From the NCBI GenBank assembly GCA_026874595.1, contig CM049307.1, positions 96,014,330 through 96,078,329 on the forward strand: a stretch of DNA of 64,000 bases, written 5' to 3'. Numbering within the stretch: the first letter of the stretch is position 1; each line of letters starts with the position of its first letter. This document shows, in pieces, positions 12,776-24,049 of the stretch. The notes under the pieces were generated by a model. It worked only from the letters and a program-made list of their open reading frames with translations, had not been told where the DNA came from and did no database searches. Source of the stretch: Sipunculus nudus. Its lineage: Eukaryota > Annelida > Sipuncula > Golfingiida > Sipunculidae. Position numbers and translations under genes: made by a program.

Positions 12776-12777
12776 AG

Positions 12778-12845
12778 GGAAGCCAGAGCCCTCTGCTGAT
12801 TGTGTTCTTTGTGCCGCCATTTGTAAGTGACTGTTGTAATAATAA
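12778..12845. repeat. third copy of the GCCAGAGCCCTCTG repeat
   Basis: Reads GCCAGAGCCCTCTGCTGAT, then TTGTGCCGCCATTTGTAAGTG, closely matching the pair at 8999-9127. Here no family H head follows. Confidence 0.6.
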
Positions 12846-12849
12846 TGTG

Positions 12850-13430
12850 TCGAGAGCCGTGTATAGGGGCCTGCATGGCACAGACTTGCATTCAAATCGA
12901 AAGTATACATAAATATACATGACCCATACTTAATAGTCCCTCGACAATGAAACTTGGCTCAATATAGCACCCGCATGCATACTACGTACTTGTTCTGACT
13001 TTTTGAAATGTAACGCCTACATAAGCCATATTCATCGCCAGAAGTTAGCAACAAATAAAAGGCAGAACTAACAAACAAGCCCACGTACCATATGCGCACA
13101 GTAGTTTTAGAAGACCTAGCATTGTCGTAGAGCCAAATCTGCTCACCCACACAAACACAGCTGCTCCTTTCATTATATTCAGTCAAAAAGCTGTTGATTT
13201 CTTTTTGTAATAAGCGCCAACGCAGAGAAGGTAATGTTCGTTCAATGCAATTCCATTTTTCTTACGTGCAAATCAATAATATTCCATACCAAACATTGCG
13301 ACAGTGATGCCGGTACTACCCACATATGGTTGCCACTGAGAGATCCCAATTCACTACACCATAAGTTACATCTAGGGGAAGACCAAAACATAGTTTAAAC
13401 TAATTTGTTCTGATAATTGTAATATATACT
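12850..13430. other. no gene recognised
   Basis: AT-rich sequence without a recognisable exon or repeat boundary. Confidence 0.4.
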
Positions 13431-13431
13431 T

Positions 13432-13668
13432 GGGGCATGGACAGTCGAGGGGTTAAACCCTCAGCTATCTCCGTTGGCGACCCGGGTACGATCCCAGGCA
13501 TGGCTATGAGAGGGGGTTGTAGTTGCCCGTCCAAAGTTTTCTCCGGGTTCTCCGGTTTCCTCGACCTTCAGACTCTACCGAACGCCACCACCTGGGCCAT
13601 GGAGAGTGCCTCGATTGGTTAAAATAACTATTTGAACAATGCATGTCAAATAAATATGTTTATAATAT
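13432..13668 (+). mobile_element. tRNA-derived SINE, copy 1
   Basis: A tRNA-like head (about 13434-13505), with a damaged B box (GGTACGATCCC), is followed by a conserved body containing TTGTAGTTGCCCGTCC and a CTCCGGGTTCTCCGGTTTCC core, then an AT-rich tail ending in AAATAAAT. It has the same orientation and order as copy 2, 332 bp downstream. This copy carries more mutations in the promoter boxes. Confidence 0.7.
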
Positions 13669-13763
13669 ATTGACTGGTTTTCAGGCTAATGCTTAAATAT
13701 AAACTTATTAAGAACTTTACCAATGCTTATTTAGGCGCTATAATCGTTACTGCTACTTGACCG

Positions 13764-14008
13764 GTGGCCTGGACAGCTGAGTGGTAAAACGCTTGGCTAT
13801 CTCCGCTGGCGACCCGGGTTCGATCCCCGGCGTGGCTATGAGAGTGGGTTGTAGTTGCCCGTCCAAGGCCGGTGGTTTTCTCCGGGTACTCCGGTTTCCT
13901 CCACCTCTGCAGACTACCGAACGCCATCACCGGAGCCATGGAGAGTGCCTCGATTAGTTATAATAACTATTTGTACAATCCATGTAAAATAAATAAGTTT
14001 ATATTATA
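13764..14008 (+). mobile_element. tRNA-derived SINE, copy 2
   Basis: The head contains an A-box-like AGTGGTAAAACGC and an intact B box (GGTTCGATCCC), so Pol III promoter elements are preserved. The body matches copy 1 through the core CTCCGGGTACTCCGGTTTCC and the tail (AACTATTTGTACAAT, then AAATAAAT). It lacks the pairing expected of a working tRNA acceptor stem with CCA context, so it is a SINE and not a tRNA gene. Confidence 0.75.
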
Positions 14009-14009
14009 T

Positions 14010-15000
14010 TTATATAGGCTGCTACCTATATGTTTTCTTGTGCATGTATAAGTAATATTAATGCATCTCTAGTAAGTAATATAGACTGAAATAAATTTGT
14101 CATCCAAGCAGCATATTAGAATAAGCTTGCTTGTGATTCATATTTCTTCTTGCATGACAGGCCAAGGCAAATTTCTACATGTTCATCGACATTAAAGTAG
14201 ATTATCAAAATCTTATTAATCTTCGGATGGACTCATCTGGATGACTTGGCAAAGAGTGATTTAATGTCTACTCAAATATTTAACGAAATTTCCGTGAACA
14301 TTATTTTCTGATTTTGGTTTGAGTAAAGAGCAAATCTATCAAAATATCAAACAAAATCACATTTGAGTGAGTCAATGCTAAATTGGATTAATATTAAATA
14401 AATTCCTTAATTCTTAAATAGAGATTATGCTACAGATATTGGGAAGTACCTCAGAGGTTTATCGGAGATAGAGAAATGCTGTGAGCACGCTTTCTCGAAA
14501 AAGTAATTAACGCACATATAAAGAGTAGACAATTACGTCTGAGGGAAACAACTGCTAAGCGAATATTACAGCGAAACAGCATGCTGTGGAATTTTTATTC
14601 CACTGCTCACAATTATGGCTGAAGCTCTGCCTAAGCTAAATCGAACGACTTATTGGAAAGTTCTGTGTGAGGTAAACTATTAGAGTAGTTAAGTATGTTT
14701 TATTATTTATTCCCTGATCAGAATACTCTATGTTGCCTTTTGTTATTACTTATTTTCTAAATGTTTCTGTTTGTCATAATATGCATGATGGAATTTAGAA
14801 CGATCCGTAAGACAGTGAAATTCCAGACAATCCCGGCTGCATTATATTTTAGGATATAAATAAGGTTAAGTGTACCCAAAATTTAAGTAACTGTGTACTA
14901 TTTCTAGATTTATAAACAGTAGTTGAAACCATTACCTTGGTGGATTTTTACAACTAATTTGTAATCTGTTCTAAACGCGGAATGTAACCACGCCCCTCCC
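14010..15000. other. no gene recognised
   Basis: AT-rich intergenic sequence; nothing assignable. Confidence 0.5.
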
Positions 15001-15161
15001 CGTCCCTTATCTGATTGGACTGTAAATAGAATGACAGACGTATAATGAAGACTGCCTGCCGCCTCAACCTTCCACGTCGTATCTCGATTATTATACATTT
15101 GAGCATTTATACAATCCGTGCATTCACCAGACGACACATCGTTACGGAGCACCTGTTACCG
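14985..15161 (+). promoter_or_regulatory. candidate promoter and non-coding first exon
   Basis: Within 60 bp on + there is a KLF/GC box (CCACGCCCC), a GATA-type site (TTATCT), an inverted CCAAT box (GATTGG) and a TATAATG. These are followed by about 110 bp of mixed sequence ending at a donor, ACCG|GTAGGT (15161/15162). The next good acceptor on + is at 20157, just before the sodium-channel ORF, so this could be the channel's 5' exon. The link is inference. Confidence 0.3.
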
Positions 15162-15254
15162 GTAGGTTTGTTTATACCATGTCATATTTGAAAAGTGCTA
15201 ATGTATACATGCTCACATGGATGAGAAGAGGTACATTATAGTACAGACGTATTA

Positions 15255-15291
<37 letters not shown>

Positions 15292-15325
15292 TTATAATAA
15301 TAGTAATAACAATAATAATAATAAC
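15255..15325. repeat. (AAT)n microsatellite
   Basis: Imperfect trinucleotide array. Confidence 0.9.
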
Positions 15326-15329
15326 AGAT

Positions 15330-16065
15330 TTATATTCAATTTGTAAGGTTTTAGAATATAATTATGTACAGTCTTTAGAAGCAATTGTCCATGTTAAAAA
15401 CTAGTTTGCCGTATTTGACTACAAAGTTCAATATGCGTTTACCGGCAAACTTGTTAGTCGATACACATTCCGTTGCTGTCCTTGAAATCGTTCCATTGAT
15501 TGCTCCAGACCTGGAATGTCCAAGATGGCTTTGAGCTGACTGACCTATCATCGGCCAGGACAGATGGCGATACCCTGAGAATTATAAAAATTATTCATAC
15601 TGTAATATCGTTTCAAAGAGACCCCTTAGGGCCTTAAAGAATCCGTCTCGCTGCCGCCATGTTAACAGATCCATTTGATGAGCACAATGTGTAAGCCTCG
15701 TAAATGAAAACTTTTATATTACCATGAAGGAGACCGAATATAATTACACACTGTCCCAATCGTTGGTGCTCGTGCAGCGTTGTCTAGGGTTATATTGAAA
15801 CAAAAATGACTTCAAAGAATGCAGTGATTAACAAAAGCAATTATGGAAAAGAAGTCGATACAAGTGAATAATGAAGACAATATTTAATGGTCCGAATTAT
15901 TTCTTTAAAAGTCCTGTGGTCTCGGTTATTAAAGTAGCGAACACAGACCAGAGAGCTAGTTTCTGCTACAGGTAGCGTTTGACAATCTTTCAGTGACTAA
16001 ACTAAGTTTCGTCAAAGTTCACGGCATTTTTACTCAAAGTTGCCTATCCACATTCCGTTTGAAAA
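15330..16065. other. no gene recognised
   Basis: Intergenic or intronic sequence; no exon supported. Confidence 0.4.
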
Positions 16066-16067
16066 AG

Positions 16068-16330
16068 AATGTACAGTAGAACGCCTGCTAACGGTCACGC
16101 CTCAATAATGGTCAATACGTCTTTAACGGTCAGATTTTCCGGTTCCGAATTTTCGACCGTTATATTTCATAATCATTTTGTTGTCAATTGCGGTCACTCC
16201 TCTTTTCAGTTTTACGGCCAGGTCTCTCGGTCCCGCAGGCCGGGAAACGCCTCATTTACGGTCAGGGGCAGTGACTCCTCAATATCAATACACAAGTGTC
16301 CGCTCTCACATGTTCCTGTCTGTTAATTAG
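16068..16330 (+). repeat. transposon-end-like segment with repeated CGGTCA motifs
   Basis: Starts ACAGTAGAACGCCTGCTAAC and carries a series of ACGGTCA(C/G) motifs. This resembles the ACAGTAGAACC-type ends of pogo/Tigger-like elements. The internal frame is open for 85 codons but is built of the repeated motif, so I do not call it a gene. Confidence 0.35.
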
Positions 16331-16334
16331 TGCC

Positions 16335-16755
16335 TGGATAAAAGTAACCACTCGACCGTGACTGAGTTGTTTAAAACGTAGCCAGCGTCGGGTAATTTTG
16401 GTTATGAAAAGTTCTTATAAGGCCTTCGTGAAGGATGTATGAACTTTTTTGTAAACACAGCTTTGTTGACAAAGGGAAAAACATGCAACCTAAGGTGGTA
16501 CGTTGCATATATTCGGAGGTAGAAACGTCACCTGTCCCGAAACGCCATTTGCAAAGTTCTGGCTTATCTGACTTCCTGTCAGATGCCTTTGTCGAATTTA
16601 TTTTGATTATTTTCGCGGGCTGTGATATCAATGTTTTTATGCCTATTTTTTTTAAAGCGCCAAAGGATTACCTTTAGGTAAAAACGGTCAAATAGGTGAT
16701 TTGGCCGCTTTCGGTCCATAAAACTCTTCAATGGGTATTTATTATCATTAAAAAA
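16335..16755. other. no gene recognised
   Basis: Overlapping open frames on both strands at 16371-16677 show no recognisable domain. Confidence 0.35.
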
Positions 16756-16757
16756 GG

Positions 16758-17060
16758 GATGTAGATACCTTGATCTTCAAGACAAAATTTTATTAAATTC
16801 TAGTTTGAAATGATTCATCATACTTATCTACCATAAAAACATAGGTGTAAATACCTTAATCTCTAATATAGGACTAACACTAAGTCCAAGGTGAGCAAAA
16901 TAGGAAGTTCCATTAATGGCTACAGCTAATTTGCATATAACAAATTGAACAAAAATAATTGGAAACTGTTCATCATAATCCTTGACCGAGAAAATTTGAG
17001 TGTAGACACCTTTATCTTGAAAATAGGACAAATAAAGGTCCAACACAGATATGAACAAAA
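16758..17060. repeat. three diverged units of an approx. 80-165-bp repeat
   Basis: Units start near 16760 (GATGTAGATACCTTGATCTT), 16840 (AGGTGTAAATACCTTAATCT) and 17002 (GTGTAGACACCTTTATCTT). The last two both continue with ATAGGAC...AGTCC or AGGTCC, then AACAAAA and GAAGTTC. The minus strand is open through two units, giving repeated segments such as LDLYLSYFQDKGVYTQ, but the frame has no known domain. Confidence 0.5.
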
Positions 17061-17069
17061 CAAGAAGTT

Positions 17070-17630
17070 CAAATAATGACGACGGCTAATTTTCATATTA
17101 ACGGGTTTAATGCAAAATACTCATAGCTGTGAGGGCGACACCCTCTCTAATATTAATAAGTCGGATACAAAGGTCAGGGAACTGCATAAATAAAATATGT
17201 TTGTGGACGCGAATGCACGCTTCACTCGAAATCGGGTGTTTGACATCCGGACTAGTTTTTTAGTGAATGTTCCTGGTTTGAAAAGGGGCCACATCGTGAA
17301 ACGTACAACTGCTAATACCTGAGTCAGGAAGGTATGCCTGTCACACCGGTAAAGATGTGTACGTCCAGGTTCACTTAAAAGCCTAATTCATACATACCTA
17401 CACTCCAAAAAGACCAATTAGAAATGAGTTCACAAAAACGAATCTATATATTAAAGAAATAAGTTATTTACATTATCTGGAGAGGCGTTCCTTATGTACA
17501 AATCCTGATAATAAAAACAGATAATAGCACCGAGTCCGTAAACTACATTGCACAGTAAGGTCCCTTGTTTCCATTGTTCCTGATCACATGACCAACGCGA
17601 CCAAGACAACGAGATTCACTAATAGTAACA
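17070..17630. other. no gene recognised
   Basis: AT-rich; nothing assignable. Confidence 0.4.
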
Positions 17631-17639
17631 CTATTCGTC

Positions 17640-17990
17640 TCACTTAGTGACTCTCGCTGTGTGCAAATTGCAAATCAGTCTATAGATACTCGCAGCTTCA
17701 ACTATCAACAGTCCCTTGCCGGAGTATAATCGTTTGCCGTTCGTAACACATATCGCGCAACTCGCACATATTATTCTTTCTGGGCGTAGAATCAATGTCT
17801 TCCACAGATTGTGTCTTCTGGAACTATCCCGTTGTAGGTAGCAGAATGTGCTTCCACCCAGCAATATCCTGTACCTCTACAGTCAGGCGTTTTAATAAAG
17901 TCTTCGGTCTGCTCCTTGAGGCGCTCACAACAGGTGATAAATCGCAAGACTTCCAGTCCGTCGGCAAAATGCAATGTTCAGTGAAATCTC
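17640..17990 (-). other. unassigned ORF pair, Cys-containing
   Basis: The minus strand carries an open frame (17974-17792) with Cys-rich sequence (ITCCERLKEQTEDF, then PDCRGTGYCW and EDTICGRH), followed in another frame by one ending near 17640. Cysteine spacing hints at a secreted or extracellular fragment. There are no splice sites I trust and no family match. Confidence 0.2.
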
Positions 17991-18029
17991 CGTGGCCTTC
18001 CTCGGACACCGACCATCTACGCTAGACAT

Positions 18030-19193
18030 CATCTCTCAGCTGTCTCAACTTCAACACCCGCAGACCTGCCCCTGGACCGCCGATATATTGTCAGGCTGTA
18101 CATAATTGGTACTCTGATCGGGCACTCTTTACGACTTATAAATGCTTGCTGACGACAGCTCGACTTATTGACAGTCACCACTCAAAATTAAACCGACCGT
18201 CAATTACAGCACTTCCTCTGAAGTCTACAACAAACACTCATTGCTATCGAGACCGTCAAACAGAGACGGCCCCGACGGAATTAAACTATACTGAAATTAA
18301 AATCAAACGAGACACGTCTAAACCTGATACTTCATTTAAATGCACAATAAATTATCAAAACAATCACTTGGTTTAACTCCCTACCAGAACATGCAACACA
18401 ATAATTGTCCCCGGGCTCTGGTGACAATCCCCATGGTTAGATTTTTATTGGTTTCTTTGTAGGCAGAAATACTTATCAACGAACATTGATGGACTTTGGT
18501 GGGGGGGTTAGGGTAATACCAAAGGAATAATCCATTCTGGAGGTGATATGAATAACCATAATATTTATTTAATTCACATTTTATGTACCATTGCGACGTT
18601 GGGGGATTTTTTTTTCTTTGTCCCAGCGAGGAACAGAGCAATTCACTGGTAATAATAAAGGTGCCGTGTCGGTCACGCGGAACACTGGTCACTGATGCAT
18701 CATAACTGGAGTATCAGGTTATAGTACGAATACACATATATCTTTTTACCAATAATTCACATTAAAATTACAAAATAACACGTAAAAAACACTGAAAAAT
18801 ATGTGCAGCAACCTTTCGGTAACACTGTGGTATCCATCACTGTTATGAGGAGTAACAATTCATGACGTCATCGGCATTGAATGATTTTGGAGTCTAGTGT
18901 TCAACATGATCTGCAGCTGTTGTAAGTGATGGATATACAAACGGACTCATGTCCCTTCGCAGTTCATAGACCTACAATACAGACCTCGTTTTGTGAGTTG
19001 CCTGAGTATACGTCACTAAATGTCGTCGTAGTTTGGTGGTCGGGTATTTATGGGTCTGTCCATTAGCTTTATGGTCTTGTAAGATGTCTCAGTTGCTCTG
19101 AAGCCATTCTGGTCGAGTCCCTCTGTACATAAACTCTCCAGCTACTGGTAAAGCATGTGACCGCCTACCCCGCTCTGTCTGTCACTCTCGTTC

Positions 19194-19195
<2 letters not shown>
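18030..19195. other. no gene recognised
   Basis: Intergenic or intronic; open frames at 18146-18376 (+) and 18692-18381 (-) are low-information. Confidence 0.4.

Positions 19196-19270
<75 letters not shown>
19195..19270. repeat. (AT)n microsatellite
   Basis: About 75 bp of uninterrupted TA repeats. Confidence 0.95.
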
Positions 19271-19271
<1 letters not shown>

Positions 19272-19571
19272 TTGGCTGGTCGTTTTCTTTCATTATCGAT
19301 TGCATTTTCGCAAGTTCGATCATAAAAGGATTATAGATTGAACATTAGAAGTCAGATTATCCAAATAAATTAGTCCAATTCCGCAGTGATATATAAAGAG
19401 TCTGGCATAAAATACATGTAACAGCATTGAACATTAACTTATTTTGTGCAGCGAGTTTCAAAAACTCGGCCTTTAAGCCGTGTTAAGAGTGAAGCCATTT
19501 TGACTGACCTGTGTGATAATAATTAAGATAGTCTATCCTATCTAAAAGGCGTCCCTCATCCTCTTTACCTG

Positions 19572-19575
<4 letters not shown>

Positions 19576-19650
<75 letters not shown>
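19576..19650. repeat. (AT)n microsatellite with short (GA)n tail
   Basis: TA array with a TG interruption, followed by a GAGAGA run near 19656. Confidence 0.95.
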
Positions 19651-19654
<4 letters not shown>

Positions 19655-19659
19655 GAGAG

Positions 19660-20157
19660 AGAGAGAGATGAAGCGTTTTCTGCCTTTCTCTCTTTAATTT
19701 TGTCGTTATGGGTCTCACAGAGAAAAGTCCTTTTTATTATCACGACTTTATTATCACACGGTATATATTACAAATATTATATATATGCTGTAAAACTGTT
19801 GTAATTGAATTATCTGAATTTATTACTTTTGACACTTATTGTTGCTGGATGAGGAAAATACCATCGAAAAGAAAATTCGAATTTGAATTGTTAACTGAGT
19901 ATTTAGACATTATAATGCTTTCCATGTTTAATATTTGTTTAAGTACATACATCTCCAATTCCGATATAATAATAAATATTTGTCCTCAATTTGAAAACTA
20001 ATTCGAAGAAATTTTATCATGTTTTTTTTAATTCCACTTGAATATTTTTTTTATTTCTGTTTAGTTTTATATATGTACCGCATCAGGGCTTAATTAGAAA
20101 GTCCATGTAATACAATATGTTTTGGCATCCTAATATTTAATATTTGTTCTGCTGCAG
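19660..20157. other. AT-rich sequence ending in a strong splice acceptor
   Basis: No gene. The last bases read TTTGTTCTGCTGCAG (to 20157), a good 3' splice site that would place the start of the channel's last exon at 20158. Confidence 0.45.
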
Positions 20158-20533
20158 AGAGCTGGGCACCAGGATAACACGTAAGCCTTCACAGCTGTTG
20201 GTTCCCGCTGACGCCTAAGCAAGCCAAGTCCTGAAGGCTGCGGATTGGTCGCCGAGGGCTCGATCCAGAGCTCTGATCGATAATTCAGCGAAGAGTTTCG
20301 GCGGAGATTGAGGAAGACCTTGTCAGCAGGCCATCTAAAATTGAACGCAAGACATCGCACATCAGACAGAACAATTATCGATTTTACCCGCTTGGTGTGT
20401 TTGTGCTTTGTGGTTACGAAAACAACATCAGTCATTATCGGGTCTCCCATGTTTGATACCCTCACGGCCCTGGCGACAAATTGTTTCCGCTGTGCCTATA
20501 GTGTTTATTGGTGTTTACTGGTGTTTATACAGA

Positions 20534-22435
20534 ATGCCCCTGGGTAATCACTCTGATAGCAAATTTACCAGGATAATAAATCCGAAACCCTCACCAGTTC
20601 ACATGGTGTTCCAAAACTTTGCCAATAGGACTACAATGCATGGGGTCCCGCGGATTATCCACGCAGAGACCCTTGATGCACGAATATTCTGGTCTTTAAT
20701 CTGTATTGGTGCTTTTGGTACGTTTATGTGGCAGACGGGCATTTTGTTGCAGCGCTACTACGCCTATCCCAAAAAGGTCAACGTTGAAATCATACAGAGG
20801 CCCGTGGAGTTCCCGTCAGTGACCATATGTAACGCGGATCACTTGAATCTTATAGCTGTAGACATGTTGGAAAAACTCATCCAGAACGGTACATTAACAA
20901 ACACGTCAAACGAAGCGCTGAATAAATTCCTGAGGGAATATGATAAGTTTTGGAGAAAAAATAGCATATTTTTTCAGGTTGCAACCCTTTTAAATCCCGG
21001 TTATCAACAACTTACTGAGAGCATGCTGGATACCTTTTCTAGGCCAGGCTTGATTGCGAATTTGGGCTCGGAGGTAGCAACTGTCGCCGGAATACAACTT
21101 GACGATTTTATATTCAACTGCAAGTTCGCAGATAAAAAGTGCAATGTTTCGCAAGTGTTCTTCAAGTATTTCCATAATTATTTTTACAACTGTTACACTT
21201 TTAACCCAAGAGAAATACTTGGTAATGAAACCTCTCGTCTACAAGGTGTGCGCTATGGGTTTAGTGTATTGCTGTTTTCAGCCAGTGCGGGTAAATATCA
21301 GAGCGATAATGAGCAAGGAGATCAAATGGTCCCGGGAATCATCACGTCAGACAACGCACTCGCCAGCGGTAAAGGGGCTCGCGTAATGATACATGCCTCT
21401 GGGACCGAACCACACCCTGAGGCGGATGGATTTGACGTTCCGCCGGGATATTCTGTTACAATCGGCGTAAAAGCGCGGGAAAACTTACGAATTAACCAAC
21501 CGCACGGGAATTGTACACGTGCTTTAAACGTTACCACTTCCGAATCGTACCGCTACACTCTTGTTGGCTGCCAAAATGATTGCATACAAGACCACATCAT
21601 GCAGAAATGCGGCTGTATAGACCATGTGCTAACGACGCCATTTGACCAGAGAGGTCTACCATTTTGTTTCCATGTTCCGAATTTACCCGATGACTGCATT
21701 ACGACGATGCTGGAGATGACTGCATCACGAAATTACGACAATGTAAGTGTTCCCCCTGGTGATCACTCGGCCCCTGGGGAACCCATCCCAGGTATGCCCG
21801 GTCCTCACGGAACCTATGGCAGTAACTCTTTAGGTGGAGTGCCGACTTTTGCGCCGCACTGCGCAGATTATGTAAATAACTGGCTCAATCGCACAATGTG
21901 TAGGAAGGATATTTACGAAACCATGGCCATACATGACCCCGCTTCCATTGATAAGTGCAACTGTTTTCCTCCATGTACTGATATATTATATGAAGGTTCC
22001 TATAGCATATCTCTACTTCCAGAACAAACGCCGGAACACAACTGGTTTTATAACACAGTGAAAAACTTCATCCATCGCTTGAGTGATAAAAAGAAGATGT
22101 TGATAGAACGGAAAAACCGTAAAAGCATTCACGACAACCTGCCAACTTATATATCACGCGTCAACGTCCATATTGCCGATAGCAACATCATAAAGACAAC
22201 GGAGTCCCCGGATTACGAGAGCTTCCGGTTGATATCGGATATCGGCGGTCAGCTCGGATTATGGATTGGCATTTCCGTCATGACATTATTTGAGGTAGTT
22301 CAGCTAGGTGCTGACGTCATACATTTTTTCACCACGCCTAAAAAGCACCACACTTCCGGGTTTCCCAATCATACAGACTCCCCCGACAAGGACAATGACG
22401 TACGATATGAAATAGATAGGCTGACGGTCCTTTAG
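20534..22435 (+). CDS. DEG/ENaC-family amiloride-sensitive-type sodium channel
   Basis: Encodes a 633-residue cation channel subunit of the degenerin/epithelial sodium channel superfamily, which forms trimeric Na+ channels in the plasma membrane. Numbering from this start: the cytosolic HG gating motif (MHGVPRI, about 35-41), M1 (about 51-75), the post-M1 signature FPSVTICN (about 93-100), a large ectodomain with paired cysteines (GCQNDC, KCGCIDH, CNCFPPC) and at least seven N-glycosylation sequons, then M2 with DIGGQLGLWIGIS (about 569-581), including the GxS selectivity filter. The short polar C-tail follows. Start: the open frame extends upstream to 20408 but contains no ATG before 20534, which has A at -3. 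The coding region is uninterrupted, with an acceptor-like site at 20157, so any introns lie in the 5' UTR. A Gly/Pro-rich insert (about 406-430, GEPIPGMPGPHG) is unusual. The subtype (peptide-gated, acid-sensing or other) cannot be set from sequence alone. Confidence 0.93.
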   Translation: MPLGNHSDSKFTRIINPKPSPVHMVFQNFANRTTMHGVPRIIHAETLDARIFWSLICIGAFGTFMWQTGILLQRYYAYPKKVNVEIIQRPVEFPSVTICNADHLNLIAVDMLEKLIQNGTLTNTSNEALNKFLREYDKFWRKNSIFFQVATLLNPGYQQLTESMLDTFSRPGLIANLGSEVATVAGIQLDDFIFNCKFADKKCNVSQVFFKYFHNYFYNCYTFNPREILGNETSRLQGVRYGFSVLLFSASAGKYQSDNEQGDQMVPGIITSDNALASGKGARVMIHASGTEPHPEADGFDVPPGYSVTIGVKARENLRINQPHGNCTRALNVTTSESYRYTLVGCQNDCIQDHIMQKCGCIDHVLTTPFDQRGLPFCFHVPNLPDDCITTMLEMTASRNYDNVSVPPGDHSAPGEPIPGMPGPHGTYGSNSLGGVPTFAPHCADYVNNWLNRTMCRKDIYETMAIHDPASIDKCNCFPPCTDILYEGSYSISLLPEQTPEHNWFYNTVKNFIHRLSDKKKMLIERKNRKSIHDNLPTYISRVNVHIADSNIIKTTESPDYESFRLISDIGGQLGLWIGISVMTLFEVVQLGADVIHFFTTPKKHHTSGFPNHTDSPDKDNDVRYEIDRLTVL

Positions 22436-22439
22436 GGTA

Positions 22440-24040
22440 AATAGCTGTTTTTTTTAGAACTTGCTTGATACTAAGCAAACATATGCAACAAGATGATCAA
22501 GAGGGGCGATGCATCCGGAAAAGGGATTAGTTATCACATGTCTGGAAACATGGTTCGTTAATCAGCAACCTAATCTGTGCATGATATTGGAACCGGCTAA
22601 TGCAAACGCACATCTCTTGGTTTTGAACATATTTTTTGACGGGGTTACATAGTAGCCATTGGCTAATATACATGCTCTCCTGTAAACATGTAATATGTTA
22701 ACAATGACAATAACAATATATATACATATAAGCATAAAGTGACAAATAAGCACGTGATACAATATGTACAACTTAATATGGACGAATAATAACCCCCTAG
22801 ATAGACTAAATATAAATACACATACCACAGGACATGCAGGATAACTGTTAACTATAAACTGCACTCGAATAGCGGGTTTCAAGACAATAATTCGAAGAAG
22901 CCCTGTGATATATACATGGACATTATCATAATAACAACATATCGCCTGAAATATAAATAAATTGGACTTATTCATATCATATACTAAATACAAATACTGA
23001 CATACTTAGATTTTTTCCGGTGCGATCGCGAACATGAAACCTTCGCAAAAGGTTCAAACTGAAAAAAAAATCCCTAAAATTCAGCCACGCAAATATAAAG
23101 TCAATCCCAGCTAGTATTCTAATTAGTTGGGCAGGCCTAATCACCCCTATTAGTATGTGACAAGCGATTATCATGCCAAGTACAATAGCCATCAACCCGG
23201 TAGTCATTGTCCGTTGATGTTGAAGCAAATACAAGTGGACTGGACAAAGTATTTTTACAGCAGTTATAGGAAAGCTTTTATGATATGTATGAACTTAGAA
23301 AATGGTCGCTTTAAATATATATCCGAATCGAATAACATCACAAACATCGCAGCTATACTTTATAAAGTTTACTGAACACGCACAGAATGGGTCGTCGCAA
23401 GACGGGAAGAATGAGCTAAGGATCGACAACCTCCATATATACAAGGTCAAGATCCGTTGAAACAAGGATAGGACCATGAAGGCGATTTTTCACTCGACAC
23501 TGAACTTCCGCGGCCTTCACTGACATTGACCGAGGTCGCTGGGGCAACCATTGTATACAACCATGGTGGACCTGACCATGCCGGATCCGGACGTCACCTG
23601 TCACCCCAGAATCACGCACATTTACCAAAAAGGTCCTTAAACCGGGTGACACGTGATATTTGCTCGTATACGTTCACACCGCCAAGTCACTAATATCACC
23701 CGCAATGTAGTTCACCGGGTTTTACAACATTTAAAGAACAAATAGACAATCATGTTCTTTATAACCGTTATATTTGATATTGTCAAAGTATGATATATCT
23801 TTTCCCAATTGCCTTAATTATTGTAATTTTCAATTGCCAGGGGATATGGCTCGCTTTCAGCTTATAAGTGTGCGGGGCGCATGAAGCTTTGCATGAAATC
23901 TAATCCTTGAACTTTATACACGATATCGTGTGTGGAGAATGATGGAGCGAGGGATTACTTCCAGGCAAATAATCATACCACCATGCCCGAGCCAGTGTCT
24001 ATGACTTAACTTCTAAGAGAGGACACGGATGAATCGGACT
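22440..24040. other. 3' flank of the channel gene and intergenic sequence
   Basis: A possible poly(A) signal AATAAA lies at 22956-22961. A hydrophobic minus-strand open frame at 22993-22562 is AT-driven and lies in the presumed 3' UTR. A minus frame at 23652-23416 has no known domain. No other gene is supported. Confidence 0.45.
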
Positions 24041-24049
24041 GGAATCCCT

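Noticed and set aside
13764-13840. Functional tRNA gene
   Set aside because: A/B boxes are present, but it is followed by a SINE body that is repeated at 13432, and the acceptor arm does not pair.
20130-20465. 111-codon minus-strand frame
   Set aside because: Overlaps the 5' part of the channel exon on the opposite strand and has no recognisable domain.
20408-20533. Upstream extension of the channel frame
   Set aside because: The frame is open but has no ATG (it begins at TTG). The first ATG is at 20534 with A at -3, and the HG motif and M1 follow at normal spacing.
22562-22993. 143-codon hydrophobic minus-strand frame
   Set aside because: AT-driven hydrophobicity with no domain; it overlaps the presumed 3' UTR of the channel gene.
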